Shown here in pieces: positions 1-7,349 of a DNA stretch of 64,000 nt. The stretch spans positions 124,001-188,000 of the forward strand of contig NZ_JAMTCK010000017.1 in assembly GCF_024171785.1 (NCBI RefSeq), read 5' to 3'. The notes beneath the pieces are model-generated. The model was not told the DNA's origin, did not search any database, and saw only the letters and a list, made by a program, of their open reading frames with translations. A program made the translations under genes and the position numbers. Every line of letters starts with the position of its first letter. Position 1 is the first letter of the stretch. The DNA comes from Goodfellowiella coeruleoviolacea. GTDB lineage: Bacteria > Actinomycetota > Actinomycetes > Mycobacteriales > Pseudonocardiaceae.

Positions 1-666
1 CCAGGGCAGCTCCCCGTCCAGCACCTTGACCAGCACCTCCAGCGTGGGGTCGCGGTCGAACGGCTTGTCCTCGGCCGCCGCGTGCGCCCGCTTGGCCTTG
101 TAGTCCTGGGCCTTGGTGAACGCGTCGCGGATCACCGCGGCCACGCCCAGCCGGGTGGACGGCAGCACCTTCTTGTCGCCGTAGACGCGCTTGGGGTTCT
201 CACCCAGCGCGCTCTTCACGCTGACCGGGTTGCGGATCAGCATGTCGTCCACGGTCCGGCCCCAGCACTTGACCGCCACGGTCTGGCCGCCGATCGGGTT
301 GCCCGAGCCCGGCTTGATCACCGCGGAGGTGACCCCGCCGGACAGCGCGTCGCGGAAGCCCTCGTCGTCGGGGTTGATGCCGTCGAGCGCGCGCAGCCGG
401 GCCCCGTTGGGGTCGGTCATCTCGTTGGTGTCGTTGCCGGCCCAGCCCTCGCCCTCCTCGTGCACGCCGATGTGGCCGTGCGCCTCGACGAAGCCGGGCA
501 GCACCCACGAGCCGGACGCGTCCACCACGCGGACGCCCTCGGGCACGCTCACCTCGCCGGCCGGGCCGACCGCGGCGATCTTGCCGTCCCTGACCAGCAC
601 GGTGCCGCCGTCGATCGGGTCGCCGTCAACCGGGACGACGTACCCACCAGTAATCGCAACATCCAT
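1..666 (-). CDS. Amidohydrolase, N-terminal part (runs off the window)
   Basis: The first 222 codons of a metal-dependent amidohydrolase are present; the gene continues left of position 1. Reading from ATG at 666, the protein opens with the beta-sandwich strand pattern of composite-domain amidohydrolases (DGKIAAVGP near residue 30). The metal-binding motif AHGHIG follows, with the two histidines at residues 63 and 65. A Gly/Ser-rich stretch SGGVTSAVIKPGSGNPIGGQ near residue 108 is typical of imidazolonepropionase-like members (COG1228). The substrate cannot be read from this half. Upstream lies an HxlR gene on the same strand, about 95 bp away, so co-transcription is possible but not shown. 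Confidence 0.85.
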   Translation of the reverse strand, partial: MDVAITGGYVVPVDGDPIDGGTVLVRDGKIAAVGPAGEVSVPEGVRVVDASGSWVLPGFVEAHGHIGVHEEGEGWAGNDTNEMTDPNGARLRALDGINPDDEGFRDALSGGVTSAVIKPGSGNPIGGQTVAVKCWGRTVDDMLIRNPVSVKSALGENPKRVYGDKKVLPSTRLGVAAVIRDAFTKAQDYKAKRAHAAAEDKPFDRDPTLEVLVKVLDGELPW

Positions 667-760
667 GGTTAGCCACGCTAACGGCCACCCCTGACCGGGC
701 GAAACCCACCCCGGGGTGGGCTCTCGGCCACCGCTGGCCGCAGCGACCGCACCCGCTCGG

Positions 761-1168
761 TCACCCGTTGTCACCCCGCTGGTCGTAGCTGGCGCGCGCG
801 GCCACGACCTCCTCGATGTGCTCCTCCGCCCACGCCTTGATCGCCCCCATCAGCGGCAGCAGGCTCCGGCCCAGCGGCGTGAGCGCGTAGTCCACCCGGA
901 CCGGCACGGACGCGGTGACCGCGCGGGACACCAGCCCGTCCCGCTCCAGCACGCGCAGCGTCTGGGTGAGCATCTTCTGGCTCACCCCAGCGATCTTCCT
1001 GGCCAGGTCGCTGTACCGGCGGGGACCGTCGGCCAGCGCGGTCAGCACCAGGCTCACCCACTTGTCGCTGATCCGGTCGAGCAGCTGCCGGGCCGGACAG
1101 GTGGCCATGAACGCGTCGTACTCCTCGCGTGCCGCCTCCCGCAGCTGTGCCGCCGTGCGCGTGACCAT
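761..1168 (-). CDS. HxlR-family winged-helix transcriptional regulator
   Basis: A 135-residue protein with the HxlR signature: a conserved Cys-Pro at residues 24-25, the ISDKW helix before the recognition region, and the DLARKIAGVSQKMLTQTL helix-turn-helix followed by a basic wing. ATG at 1168 has a GGAGG Shine-Dalgarno sequence 6 nt upstream. It is divergent from the quinone-oxidoreductase-like gene at 1314 across about 145 bp. HxlR regulators commonly sense electrophiles or quinones and control such neighbours, so it probably controls gene 1314. That is inference from arrangement. Confidence 0.9.
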   Translation of the reverse strand: MVTRTAAQLREAAREEYDAFMATCPARQLLDRISDKWVSLVLTALADGPRRYSDLARKIAGVSQKMLTQTLRVLERDGLVSRAVTASVPVRVDYALTPLGRSLLPLMGAIKAWAEEHIEEVVAARASYDQRGDNG

Positions 1169-1313
1169 CCGCCGCCTCCGTTCCCACTCCGCCGTACCTT
1201 ACGCACTTCCAGGTGCCTTCTTCCCGTCGGAGAGTAGCTCTTCATAGGTTCGTGGCACAGCGGAAGCCAGTGCTGATCAGCACTGCCGGATCTCACTGTG
1301 GGAGGACATCGCC

Positions 1314-2264
1314 ATGCACGCGGTCGTGGTTCGCACCTTCGGCGGCCCCGAGGCCCTGGAGCACGTCGACGTGCCGCTGCCGGAGCCCGGCCCCGGCCAG
1401 CTCCGGATCCGGGTCGCGGCCAGCGCGGTGAACCCGGTGGACGCGGCCACCCGGTCCGGCGAGCTGCACCGGGGCGGCCTGATGTCGGGCAGCGGGGTGT
1501 TCGGGATCGGCTGGGACGCGGCCGGCACCGTGGACGCGATCGGGCCGGGCGTGACCGGCTTCGCCCCCGGCCAGGCCGTGATCGGCGTGTCCGACCGGCT
1601 CGACGTGCCGCTGGGCACCTACGCCGAGTTCGTGGTGCTGGACGCCGACGCGGTCACCGCGGCGCCGACCACCGTGCCCCTGACGGCCGCCGCCACCCTG
1701 CCGCTCAACGGGCTGACCGCCTGGCAGGCCCTGGACCGGCTCGCCCTGGCCGAGGGGCAGACCGTGCTGGTCACCGGCGCGGCCGGGGCCGTGGGCGGGT
1801 TCGCCGTGGAACTGGCCGTGGCGCGGGGACTGCGCGTGGTGGCGCTGGCCGGACAGCGCGACGCCGACCTGGTGCGGGGGTTCGGCGCCGAGTGGTTCGT
1901 CCCGCGCGAGGACGTTCCCGCCGGTGCCGGCCTGGGCACCGCCGTGCGCGCGCTGGTGCCCGGCGGGGTGGACGGCGTGCTGGACGCGGCCGTGCTGGGA
2001 CAGCCGGCGCTGGACGCGCTGCGCGGTGGAGGTGCGTTCGCCAGCGTGATCGCGGGTGGCGCGCCGATCCCGCTGCGCGGCACCCGGGTGGCCCAGGTGT
2101 GGATCCGCGCGGACGCCGCCCAGCTGGCCGGACTGGTGGCGCTGGTCGAGGCCGGCCGGCTCACCCCGCGCGTCGCCGACACCCACCCGCTGGCCGAGGC
2201 CGTGGCCGCGCACCAGCGCCTCGCCCGGGGCGGGCTGCGCGGGCGGCTGGTGCTGCTGCCCTGA
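1314..2264 (+). CDS. NADP-dependent oxidoreductase, MDR superfamily (quinone oxidoreductase-like)
   Basis: A 316-residue medium-chain reductase without the structural or catalytic zinc-ligand cysteines. The N-terminal GroES-like fold includes SAVNPVDAATRSG. The Rossmann fold carries the nucleotide-binding VLVTGAAGAVGGFA near residue 155, followed by about 160 residues ending in GLRGRLVLLP, typical of zeta-crystallin-like reductases. ATG at 1314 follows GGAGGA 7 nt upstream. Likely activity is NADPH-dependent reduction of quinones or enones. It is probably repressed by the divergent HxlR protein (inference). Confidence 0.9.
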   Translation: MHAVVVRTFGGPEALEHVDVPLPEPGPGQLRIRVAASAVNPVDAATRSGELHRGGLMSGSGVFGIGWDAAGTVDAIGPGVTGFAPGQAVIGVSDRLDVPLGTYAEFVVLDADAVTAAPTTVPLTAAATLPLNGLTAWQALDRLALAEGQTVLVTGAAGAVGGFAVELAVARGLRVVALAGQRDADLVRGFGAEWFVPREDVPAGAGLGTAVRALVPGGVDGVLDAAVLGQPALDALRGGGAFASVIAGGAPIPLRGTRVAQVWIRADAAQLAGLVALVEAGRLTPRVADTHPLAEAVAAHQRLARGGLRGRLVLLP

Positions 2265-2291
2265 CCCGCACCCCGCCCCGGCAGGTCGCGG

Positions 2292-3206
2292 TCATCCGGT
2301 GATCGGGCGCAGCCCCCACCGGCCGTGCCAGGACTCGCCCGGCTTGAGCCAGATCAGGTCGGTGCCGGAGTTCAACGCGTCGGGCGGGCAGGTCATCGGC
2401 TCGATGGCCACGGCCCGCCCGCGCCCGGGGAAGTCGGCCGGCGTGTACACCTGCACCCACCGGAAGTCCGGCTCCGCCCACACCTCCACGCCACTGCCGT
2501 CGGCGGTGGTGAGCGTGTGGTGCACCAGGCCGTCCGGGCCCGGCTCGCACCCGCCGAACGGGGTGTCCAGGGTGACCCCGGCCAGCGGTCGGCCGGCGCG
2601 GAAGTCGTACTCGGTGCCGTCCACCGGCCGGGCCGGGCCGGTGGGCACCATCCGCTCGGGGTCCAGCGGCAGCACCGTGCTGGCGGCCAGCCGCAGCGTG
2701 CAGTCGTCGGTGTCGGCCAGGCCGGCGCGCGGGTACGGGTGGGTGCCCACACCCACCGGGATGTCGTGCTGCCAGAGGTTGTGCACCCCGTGCGTGACCA
2801 CCAGGCCGTCGTCGTCGATGGCGTAGCTGATCGTCACCCGCAGCGGCGCCGGCCAGCCGGCCTGTTCAGCCACGTCGACCTGCAACGACACCAGGGAACC
2901 GGTGTGCTCGACAACCTCCCACGGCACCCGCCGGACCAGCCCGTGGATGGCGTTGCCCCTGGCCGGCTCGGTGATCTCCAGCTGCTGCGGCCGGCCGCCC
3001 AGCTCCCAGCGCCCGCCCGCGGTCCGGTTGGGCCACGGCGCCAGCACCACGCCCGCGCCCATCGGGGGCTTCTCGTCGGCCGCGAAGGTCTCCAGGTGGG
3101 GCACGCCGCCCACCTCGAAGGCGCGCAGACCGGCGCCGACCTGGGTGATCACCGCTCGCGCCGCGTTGTGCGCGATCTCCAACTGCTCGCCAGTGGGGCT
3201 GCTCAT
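2292..3206 (-). CDS. Aldose 1-epimerase family protein
   Basis: A 304-residue single-domain galactose-mutarotase-like protein. Candidate catalytic histidines lie in NAIHGLVRRVPW and in VGVGTHPYPR, and the family's late acidic region (IEPMTCPPDALNSG) is present. Members interconvert alpha and beta anomers of free sugars or sugar phosphates in the cytosol. ATG at 3206 has only a weak upstream ribosome site. It converges with gene 1314 over 27 bp and diverges from the sigma-factor gene at 3326. ECF41 sigma genes usually sit beside COE genes (carboxymuconolactone decarboxylase, oxidoreductase, epimerase), but this epimerase is of a different fold, so I do not claim a link. Confidence 0.88.
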   Translation of the reverse strand: MSSPTGEQLEIAHNAARAVITQVGAGLRAFEVGGVPHLETFAADEKPPMGAGVVLAPWPNRTAGGRWELGGRPQQLEITEPARGNAIHGLVRRVPWEVVEHTGSLVSLQVDVAEQAGWPAPLRVTISYAIDDDGLVVTHGVHNLWQHDIPVGVGTHPYPRAGLADTDDCTLRLAASTVLPLDPERMVPTGPARPVDGTEYDFRAGRPLAGVTLDTPFGGCEPGPDGLVHHTLTTADGSGVEVWAEPDFRWVQVYTPADFPGRGRAVAIEPMTCPPDALNSGTDLIWLKPGESWHGRWGLRPITG

Positions 3207-3325
3207 GAGCGCAGCCTAGAGCGATCCAGACGGAATCCCGTGATCTCTCGGGCCGGTCCTCGGTCACATCGGCTGCGGGGCATCCGTCAGTGTGGTGAGG
3301 GGTGAGCACAAGGGGAAGGCGACCG

Positions 3326-4201
3326 GTGGACGAGACCACGTTTCTGGCGCAGCGCTTCGAGGAGAACCGACCACACCTGCGGGCGGTGGCCTACCGGATG
3401 CTGGGCTCGTTGAGCGAGGCCGAGGACGCGGTCCAGGACGCGTGGCTGCGGCTGAGCCGCGCGGACACCAGCGAGGTGAGCAACCTCGGCGGCTGGCTGA
3501 CCACGGTGGTCGCCCGGGTGTGCCTGGACGTGCTGCGCTCCCGCCGGTCGCGCAACGAGGAACCGCAGGGCGTGCACCTGCCCGATCCGATCGTCAGCCT
3601 GGCCGGTGGGGTCGAGCCCGAGCAGGAGGCGCTGGTGGCCGACTCGGTGGGGCTGGCGCTGCTGGTGGTGCTGGACACGCTGGCCCCGGCGGAACGGCTC
3701 GCGTTCGTGCTGCACGACATGTTCGCCATGCCCTTCGACGAGATCGCGCCGCTGGTGGGCCGCACCCCGGCGGCGGCGCGGCAACTGGCCAGCCGGGCCC
3801 GCCGCCGGGTGCGGGCCGGCGCCCCCACCCCGGACACCGATCCGACCCGGCAGCGCTCGGTGGTCAACGCCTTCCTGGCGGCGGCGCGCGGCGGTGACCT
3901 CGCGGCGATGCTGGAGGTGCTCGACCCCGACGTGGTGGCCCGCGCCGACCTCGGCAGCGCCATCGGCACCACGGTGAACCGGGGCGCGGCGGCGGTGGCC
4001 GACGGCGCGATCACGTTCGCGCGGCTCGCCCAGACCGCCCGGCCGGTGCTGGTGAACGGGTCCGCCGGGGTTGTCGCGACCGCCGACGGGCAGCTGACCG
4101 CGGTGCTGGGCTTCACCATCAGCGGCGGCCGGATCGCGGCCATCGACATCTACCGCGACCCCGAGCGGCTGCGCCAACTCGACCTGGCGGTCCTGGACTG
4201 A
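3326..4201 (+). CDS. ECF41-like RNA polymerase sigma factor with C-terminal SnoaL-type domain
   Basis: A 291-residue sigma factor. Region 2 spans about residues 5-75 (AVAYRMLGSLSEAEDAVQDAW) and region 4 about 110-165 (LAPAERLAFVLHDMF, FDEIAPLVGRTPAAARQLASRAR). A fused NTF2/SnoaL-like domain of about 110 residues replaces a separate anti-sigma factor, as in the ECF41/SigJ group. The group's DGGGK-type motif is not recognisable: RADLGSAIG stands in its place. The terminal DPERLRQLD corresponds to the conserved NPDKL region. GTG 3326 has AGGGGAAGG about 7 nt upstream and is preferred over GTG 3302, which has no spaced ribosome site. Confidence 0.88.
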   Translation: MDETTFLAQRFEENRPHLRAVAYRMLGSLSEAEDAVQDAWLRLSRADTSEVSNLGGWLTTVVARVCLDVLRSRRSRNEEPQGVHLPDPIVSLAGGVEPEQEALVADSVGLALLVVLDTLAPAERLAFVLHDMFAMPFDEIAPLVGRTPAAARQLASRARRRVRAGAPTPDTDPTRQRSVVNAFLAAARGGDLAAMLEVLDPDVVARADLGSAIGTTVNRGAAAVADGAITFARLAQTARPVLVNGSAGVVATADGQLTAVLGFTISGGRIAAIDIYRDPERLRQLDLAVLD

Positions 4202-4289
4202 ACCCGGGCGGGACCGGGCTACGGCTGGACGGGATCGGGAACGGGATATTCGGTGGCGGCCCACATCGGCGGGCCCTAGCCTCGCCGAC

Positions 4290-4322
4290 GTGATGCAGCA
4301 GTTCTTCTTCCCCCTCGGCTGA
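4290..4322 (+). CDS. Putative regulatory leader peptide MQQFFFPLG
   Basis: GTG 4290 or the in-frame ATG 4293 opens an ORF ending at TGA 4320-4322; from the ATG it encodes MQQFFFPLG. No Shine-Dalgarno precedes it. A TAGCCT hexamer at 4277-4282 lies exactly 7 nt before the GTG, fitting a leaderless transcript. A strong hairpin (4338-4364) and a P-loop gene at 4392 with its own ribosome site follow. The clustered Phe-Phe-Phe-Pro codons would be a natural ribosome-stalling target. The order leader, hairpin, gene is that of ribosome-mediated attenuation. Translation and stalling are inferred, not shown. Confidence 0.55.
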   Translation: MMQQFFFPLG

Positions 4323-4337
4323 CTCGCCCCGAGTCCC

Positions 4338-4364
4338 GGCGCCGCGCCCCACGCGCTCGGCGCC
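4338..4364 (+). promoter_or_regulatory. GC-rich hairpin between leader peptide and P-loop gene (candidate attenuator)
   Basis: GGCGCCG pairs with CGGCGCC across a short loop, with extra G-C pairs after one mismatch. The stem lies between the leader stop at 4322 and the ribosome site at about 4380. It could terminate transcription or mask downstream sequence unless a stalled ribosome on the leader opens it. There is no long T-run. Confidence 0.45.
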
Positions 4365-4391
4365 TGCCCAGTCATGCTCTGGAGGAAGAAC

Positions 4392-5009
4392 ATGCTGCTG
4401 CTCGTTTCCGGCGCTTCCTGCGTTGGCAAGACCACCGCGCGCCTGCACGCGCGCCACCTGCTCGACGACACCTACGAGACCGCCGAACTGTTCACCCTCG
4501 GCCCGATTCCGGCTGTTCCGACCCTCGCCTGGCGCCACGAGCAGGTGGAGGTCGCGGTCCGCCGCGCGATCGCCCTGGCGGCCGAGGGCAGGCACCTGCT
4601 GTTCGCGGGTGATCCGGTGCCGCTCGGGGAGGTGCTGGCCGCTCCGAGCGCCGACCAGATCGACATCGCCGCGTGCCTGCTCGACATCGACGAACAGGCC
4701 CACGTGGCTCGTCTCGCGCGGCGCGGCGAGCCGGCGGAACTGATCCCCCGGCACCGGGCCTACGCCGACTGGCTGCGGGCGCACGCCACCGATCCCGGGC
4801 ACGTCACCGAGGCCATCACCACCGATGCCTGGCCGGCGATGCGCTGGGACCGCTGGCTCGGCCGGGCGCCTGGGCCGGAGTGGGCGATGACGGTCCTCGA
4901 CACCTCACGGCTCACCCCCGAGCAGGTGGGGGCCGAGGTCGCCGACTGGTGCCGGCGCGCGGTGGCCGGGAACGCCCCGGTGTTCCGGGCCGGCTGGTTC
5001 CTCGGGTGA
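4392..5009 (+). CDS. P-loop NTPase, AAA/kinase-like (205 aa)
   Basis: Starts with MLLLVSGASCVGKTT, a Walker A at residues 7-15. The rest resembles small nucleoside-kinase or phosphotransferase-like ATPases of about 200 residues that actinomycete genomes label only as AAA family ATPase. RHLLFAGDPVPLGEV supplies a plausible Walker B-like strand, and LARRGEPAELIPRHRAYADWLR is a lid-like Arg-rich helix. ATG 4392 has TGGAGGAAG about 6 nt upstream and is preferred over ATG 4374. The upstream leader and hairpin suggest induction by translation inhibitors, hence a possible resistance role such as antibiotic phosphorylation. The substrate is unknown. Confidence 0.75.
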   Translation: MLLLVSGASCVGKTTARLHARHLLDDTYETAELFTLGPIPAVPTLAWRHEQVEVAVRRAIALAAEGRHLLFAGDPVPLGEVLAAPSADQIDIAACLLDIDEQAHVARLARRGEPAELIPRHRAYADWLRAHATDPGHVTEAITTDAWPAMRWDRWLGRAPGPEWAMTVLDTSRLTPEQVGAEVADWCRRAVAGNAPVFRAGWFLG

Positions 5010-5094
5010 CGGGCAATCCCGCCACGCCCTCGGCCAACTCCGCGCACTGACACCGCGACAGCGGAGATCCCGCCGCAATTACACGATGGAGTGA

Positions 5095-5108
5095 CCCTCC
5101 TAGGAGGG
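5095..5108. promoter_or_regulatory. 14-bp perfect palindrome upstream of the Scr1-type regulator (operator candidate)
   Basis: CCCTCCTAGGAGGG is a perfect dyad 52 bp before ATG 5160. A related half-site, TCCTCCTAA, recurs at about 5118-5126. Its position fits autoregulation by the helix-turn-helix protein that follows. Binding is inferred. Confidence 0.5.
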
Positions 5109-5159
5109 CTGGTCGAATCCTCCTAACGTCGGGCAGAGCCGACGAACAGGGGGTGCTCC

Positions 5160-6017
5160 ATGGCTCGACGCGCGGGTCGTTCGGTTCGGTCTCGGCGCCT
5201 GGCATACCTGCTGCGCAAGCTCCGCAACGAGATCGGGGTCAGCGGGGACACGGTCGGTGCGGCGGTGGGCATGTCCGGCAGCAAGATCAACCGCATCGAG
5301 AACGCGGAGATCGGCGTCTACCGGGACGATCTGGAGAAGCTGCTGGACTACTACCGGGCCAGCGCTGGCCAGCGGGCGGAACTGCTGGCCATCGCCGCCC
5401 AGGCGGACGAGCGGGGCTGGTCCCGGTTCACCAGCCACCACCTGCCCAGGGACTGGCGGATCTGGCTGGACTTCGAGGAGGAGGCCAGCTCACTGCGCGA
5501 CTACCAGCCCCTGATGATCCCCGGTCTGCTGCAGACCGCCGAGTACGCCAAGGCGATCATCAGGGGCACCGGGCGCGGGCTGTCCGACAGCGCGGTGGAC
5601 GCGCTGGTGGCCAGCCGGATGGCGCGGCAGAACCTGCTCAGCAGAACGGTTCCGCTCACCCTGCACGCGATCATCGAGGAGACCGCGCTCACCCGTCCCT
5701 TCGGCCAGCCCGGGGCGTTGGGCCGGCAGCTGCGCCACCTCGCCGACGCGGCCAGCCGCCCCAACATCACCCTGCGGGTGCTGCCCACCAGCGCCGGCCC
5801 GCACCCGGGCCTGACCGGCTCGTTCGTGATCCTGGGCTACCACGACGACGAGGCCAGCCTGGTGCTGCTGGAGAACCGGGTCGCCAGCGTGTTCCTGGAC
5901 AGCGCGGACCAGGTCGAGAGCTACACCGCGGCCTGGCAAGAACTGAGCGAGCTGGCCCACGACCCGGAGCGGTCCGTCGAGCTGATCAGCCGCACAGCGG
6001 CCCTGCTGCCCGACTGA
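5160..6017 (+). CDS. Scr1-type XRE regulator with DUF5753 domain
   Basis: A 285-residue protein. An N-terminal XRE helix-turn-helix spans about residues 15-70 (VGAAVGMSGSKINRIEN is the recognition region). A long DUF5753 domain follows, recognisable from the LLQTAEYA and PNITLRVLPTSAG-type segments. These are the commonest regulators of morphologically complex actinobacteria and normally pair with a small DUF397 protein in an antitoxin-toxin-like unit. No DUF397 gene lies on either side, so this copy is solitary. ATG 5160 follows GGGGGTGCTCC, a usable G-rich ribosome site. Confidence 0.9.
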   Translation: MARRAGRSVRSRRLAYLLRKLRNEIGVSGDTVGAAVGMSGSKINRIENAEIGVYRDDLEKLLDYYRASAGQRAELLAIAAQADERGWSRFTSHHLPRDWRIWLDFEEEASSLRDYQPLMIPGLLQTAEYAKAIIRGTGRGLSDSAVDALVASRMARQNLLSRTVPLTLHAIIEETALTRPFGQPGALGRQLRHLADAASRPNITLRVLPTSAGPHPGLTGSFVILGYHDDEASLVLLENRVASVFLDSADQVESYTAAWQELSELAHDPERSVELISRTAALLPD

Positions 6018-6018
6018 C

Positions 6019-6061
6019 AGCACGCGGCCCGCCCACCCCACGCGGGTGGACGGGCCGTGCG
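6019..6061. terminator. Hairpin between convergent genes, probably bidirectional terminator
   Basis: GCACG and GGCCCGCCCACCC pair with GGGTGGACGGGCC and CGTGC around a 4-nt loop, with one or two mismatches. It lies directly after the stop at 6017 and before the convergent gene ending at 6087. There is no T-run, as usual in high-GC actinomycetes. Confidence 0.65.
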
Positions 6062-6086
6062 GCGTCGACGGGCTCAGCCGACGGGC

Positions 6087-7349
6087 TCAGCCGGTCCAGT
6101 AGCCGCCCACGGCCAGCACCAGCAGCACCGACTGGAGCATGACGCTGACGTAGAGCACGCCCCAGTACGCGCCGCGCAGCGCCCGGATCCGCTGGGTGGC
6201 CACCACCAGCGCCACGTACAGCACCAGGCACGGCAACAGGTACCGGTGCACGGACACGGTGTTGCTGTTGAGCGTGAACATCACGAACGACAGCACGCCG
6301 AACACGCCGAGCGGCACGCCCGCGCCGCGCAGCGCGACCATCAGGTAGCCGGACGCGAGCAGCAGCAGGGCCAGCCCCACCATCGGCAGGATCACGTCGA
6401 CCAGGCCCATGTCGATGAGCTGTTCCTGGCCGGTGAGGATGCGGCCGAACCGGGCCAACTGCTTGCCCAGCGTCTCGAAGATGTTGAGGTTGAAGACGTG
6501 GTAGCCCCACGCGGGGTTGGCGTCGTAGGCCTTGGTCATGCCCAGCGCGTCGCCGGTGATCACCCGCAGGTAGAGCGCGTAGGCCAGGAATCCGGCGATG
6601 CTGGCCGGGAACCACAGGATCGGCCAGGAGACCAGCCCGCGCAGCCGCCAGTTCCGGGACCGCCAGAACTCCAGGAAGCACAGGCCGACGAACAGCACGG
6701 CGGTGATCCGGGAGGCGGTGAGCGGCATCAGGCACAGGCCCATCCACAGCCACTGCCGGCGCAGCGCGAACAGGTAGGCCCAGAAGCCCAGTGCGATGAA
6801 CGTGGCCTCGCTGTAGAAGGCGTGCAGGAACATGGCGGTCGGCGCGGCCAGGAAGGCCATCACCACCAGCCACGCGGCCCGCTCACCGGTGACGAAGTGC
6901 CGGGCGATCTTGAGCAGTGCGGTCGCGCCCAGCCAGGTGGCCACCGTGTTGACCAGCAGCCCGGCCGCCAGGAAGCCCAGCTGGTTGAAGGTGATCTGCT
7001 GGGTCAGCCAGACCGTGAACGGGAACAGCGGGTAGAACGCGGCCATGGCCGGGTTGGTGGCGTACTCCCCGGTCAGGATGCCGTGGAACCAGTGGCCGTC
7101 CCAGAAGTAGGTGTGCGTGAGCAGGCTGTGCGGCAGCGGCGGCGGCTGGTCCGCGCCCCGGCGGGGCAGCATGACCAGCTCCAGGGTGGTGCCCAGCACG
7201 GTCAGCGCCAGCTGCCAGCCAAGCACCACCGCGAACATCCGGCTGAAGTCGCCGTTGCGCCAGCTCCGGCGGGGCGCGGCCGGCGACGCGGGCTGGCCGC
7301 CCGGCTGGGCTAAGTCGTCGGCGGCGACCACGGCCGTTGGCGCGCTCAC
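6087..7349 (-). CDS. PIG-V-like multi-pass mannosyltransferase family protein
   Basis: A 420-residue integral membrane protein with about 10-12 hydrophobic segments after a Pro/Ala-rich cytosolic tail. An acidic early loop contains FWDGHWFHGILTGEY; the Trp-Asp-X-X-His pattern is typical of GT-C and PIG-V-like glycosyltransferases that use polyprenyl-phosphate sugars. A further loop has NPAMAAFYPLFPF. ATG 7349 overlaps the stop of the upstream GT2 gene by 4 nt (ATGA), so the two are translationally coupled. The GT2 protein probably makes the lipid-linked sugar and this enzyme transfers it outside the membrane. The acceptor is unknown. Confidence 0.8.
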   Translation of the reverse strand: MSAPTAVVAADDLAQPGGQPASPAAPRRSWRNGDFSRMFAVVLGWQLALTVLGTTLELVMLPRRGADQPPPLPHSLLTHTYFWDGHWFHGILTGEYATNPAMAAFYPLFPFTVWLTQQITFNQLGFLAAGLLVNTVATWLGATALLKIARHFVTGERAAWLVVMAFLAAPTAMFLHAFYSEATFIALGFWAYLFALRRQWLWMGLCLMPLTASRITAVLFVGLCFLEFWRSRNWRLRGLVSWPILWFPASIAGFLAYALYLRVITGDALGMTKAYDANPAWGYHVFNLNIFETLGKQLARFGRILTGQEQLIDMGLVDVILPMVGLALLLLASGYLMVALRGAGVPLGVFGVLSFVMFTLNSNTVSVHRYLLPCLVLYVALVVATQRIRALRGAYWGVLYVSVMLQSVLLVLAVGGYWTG

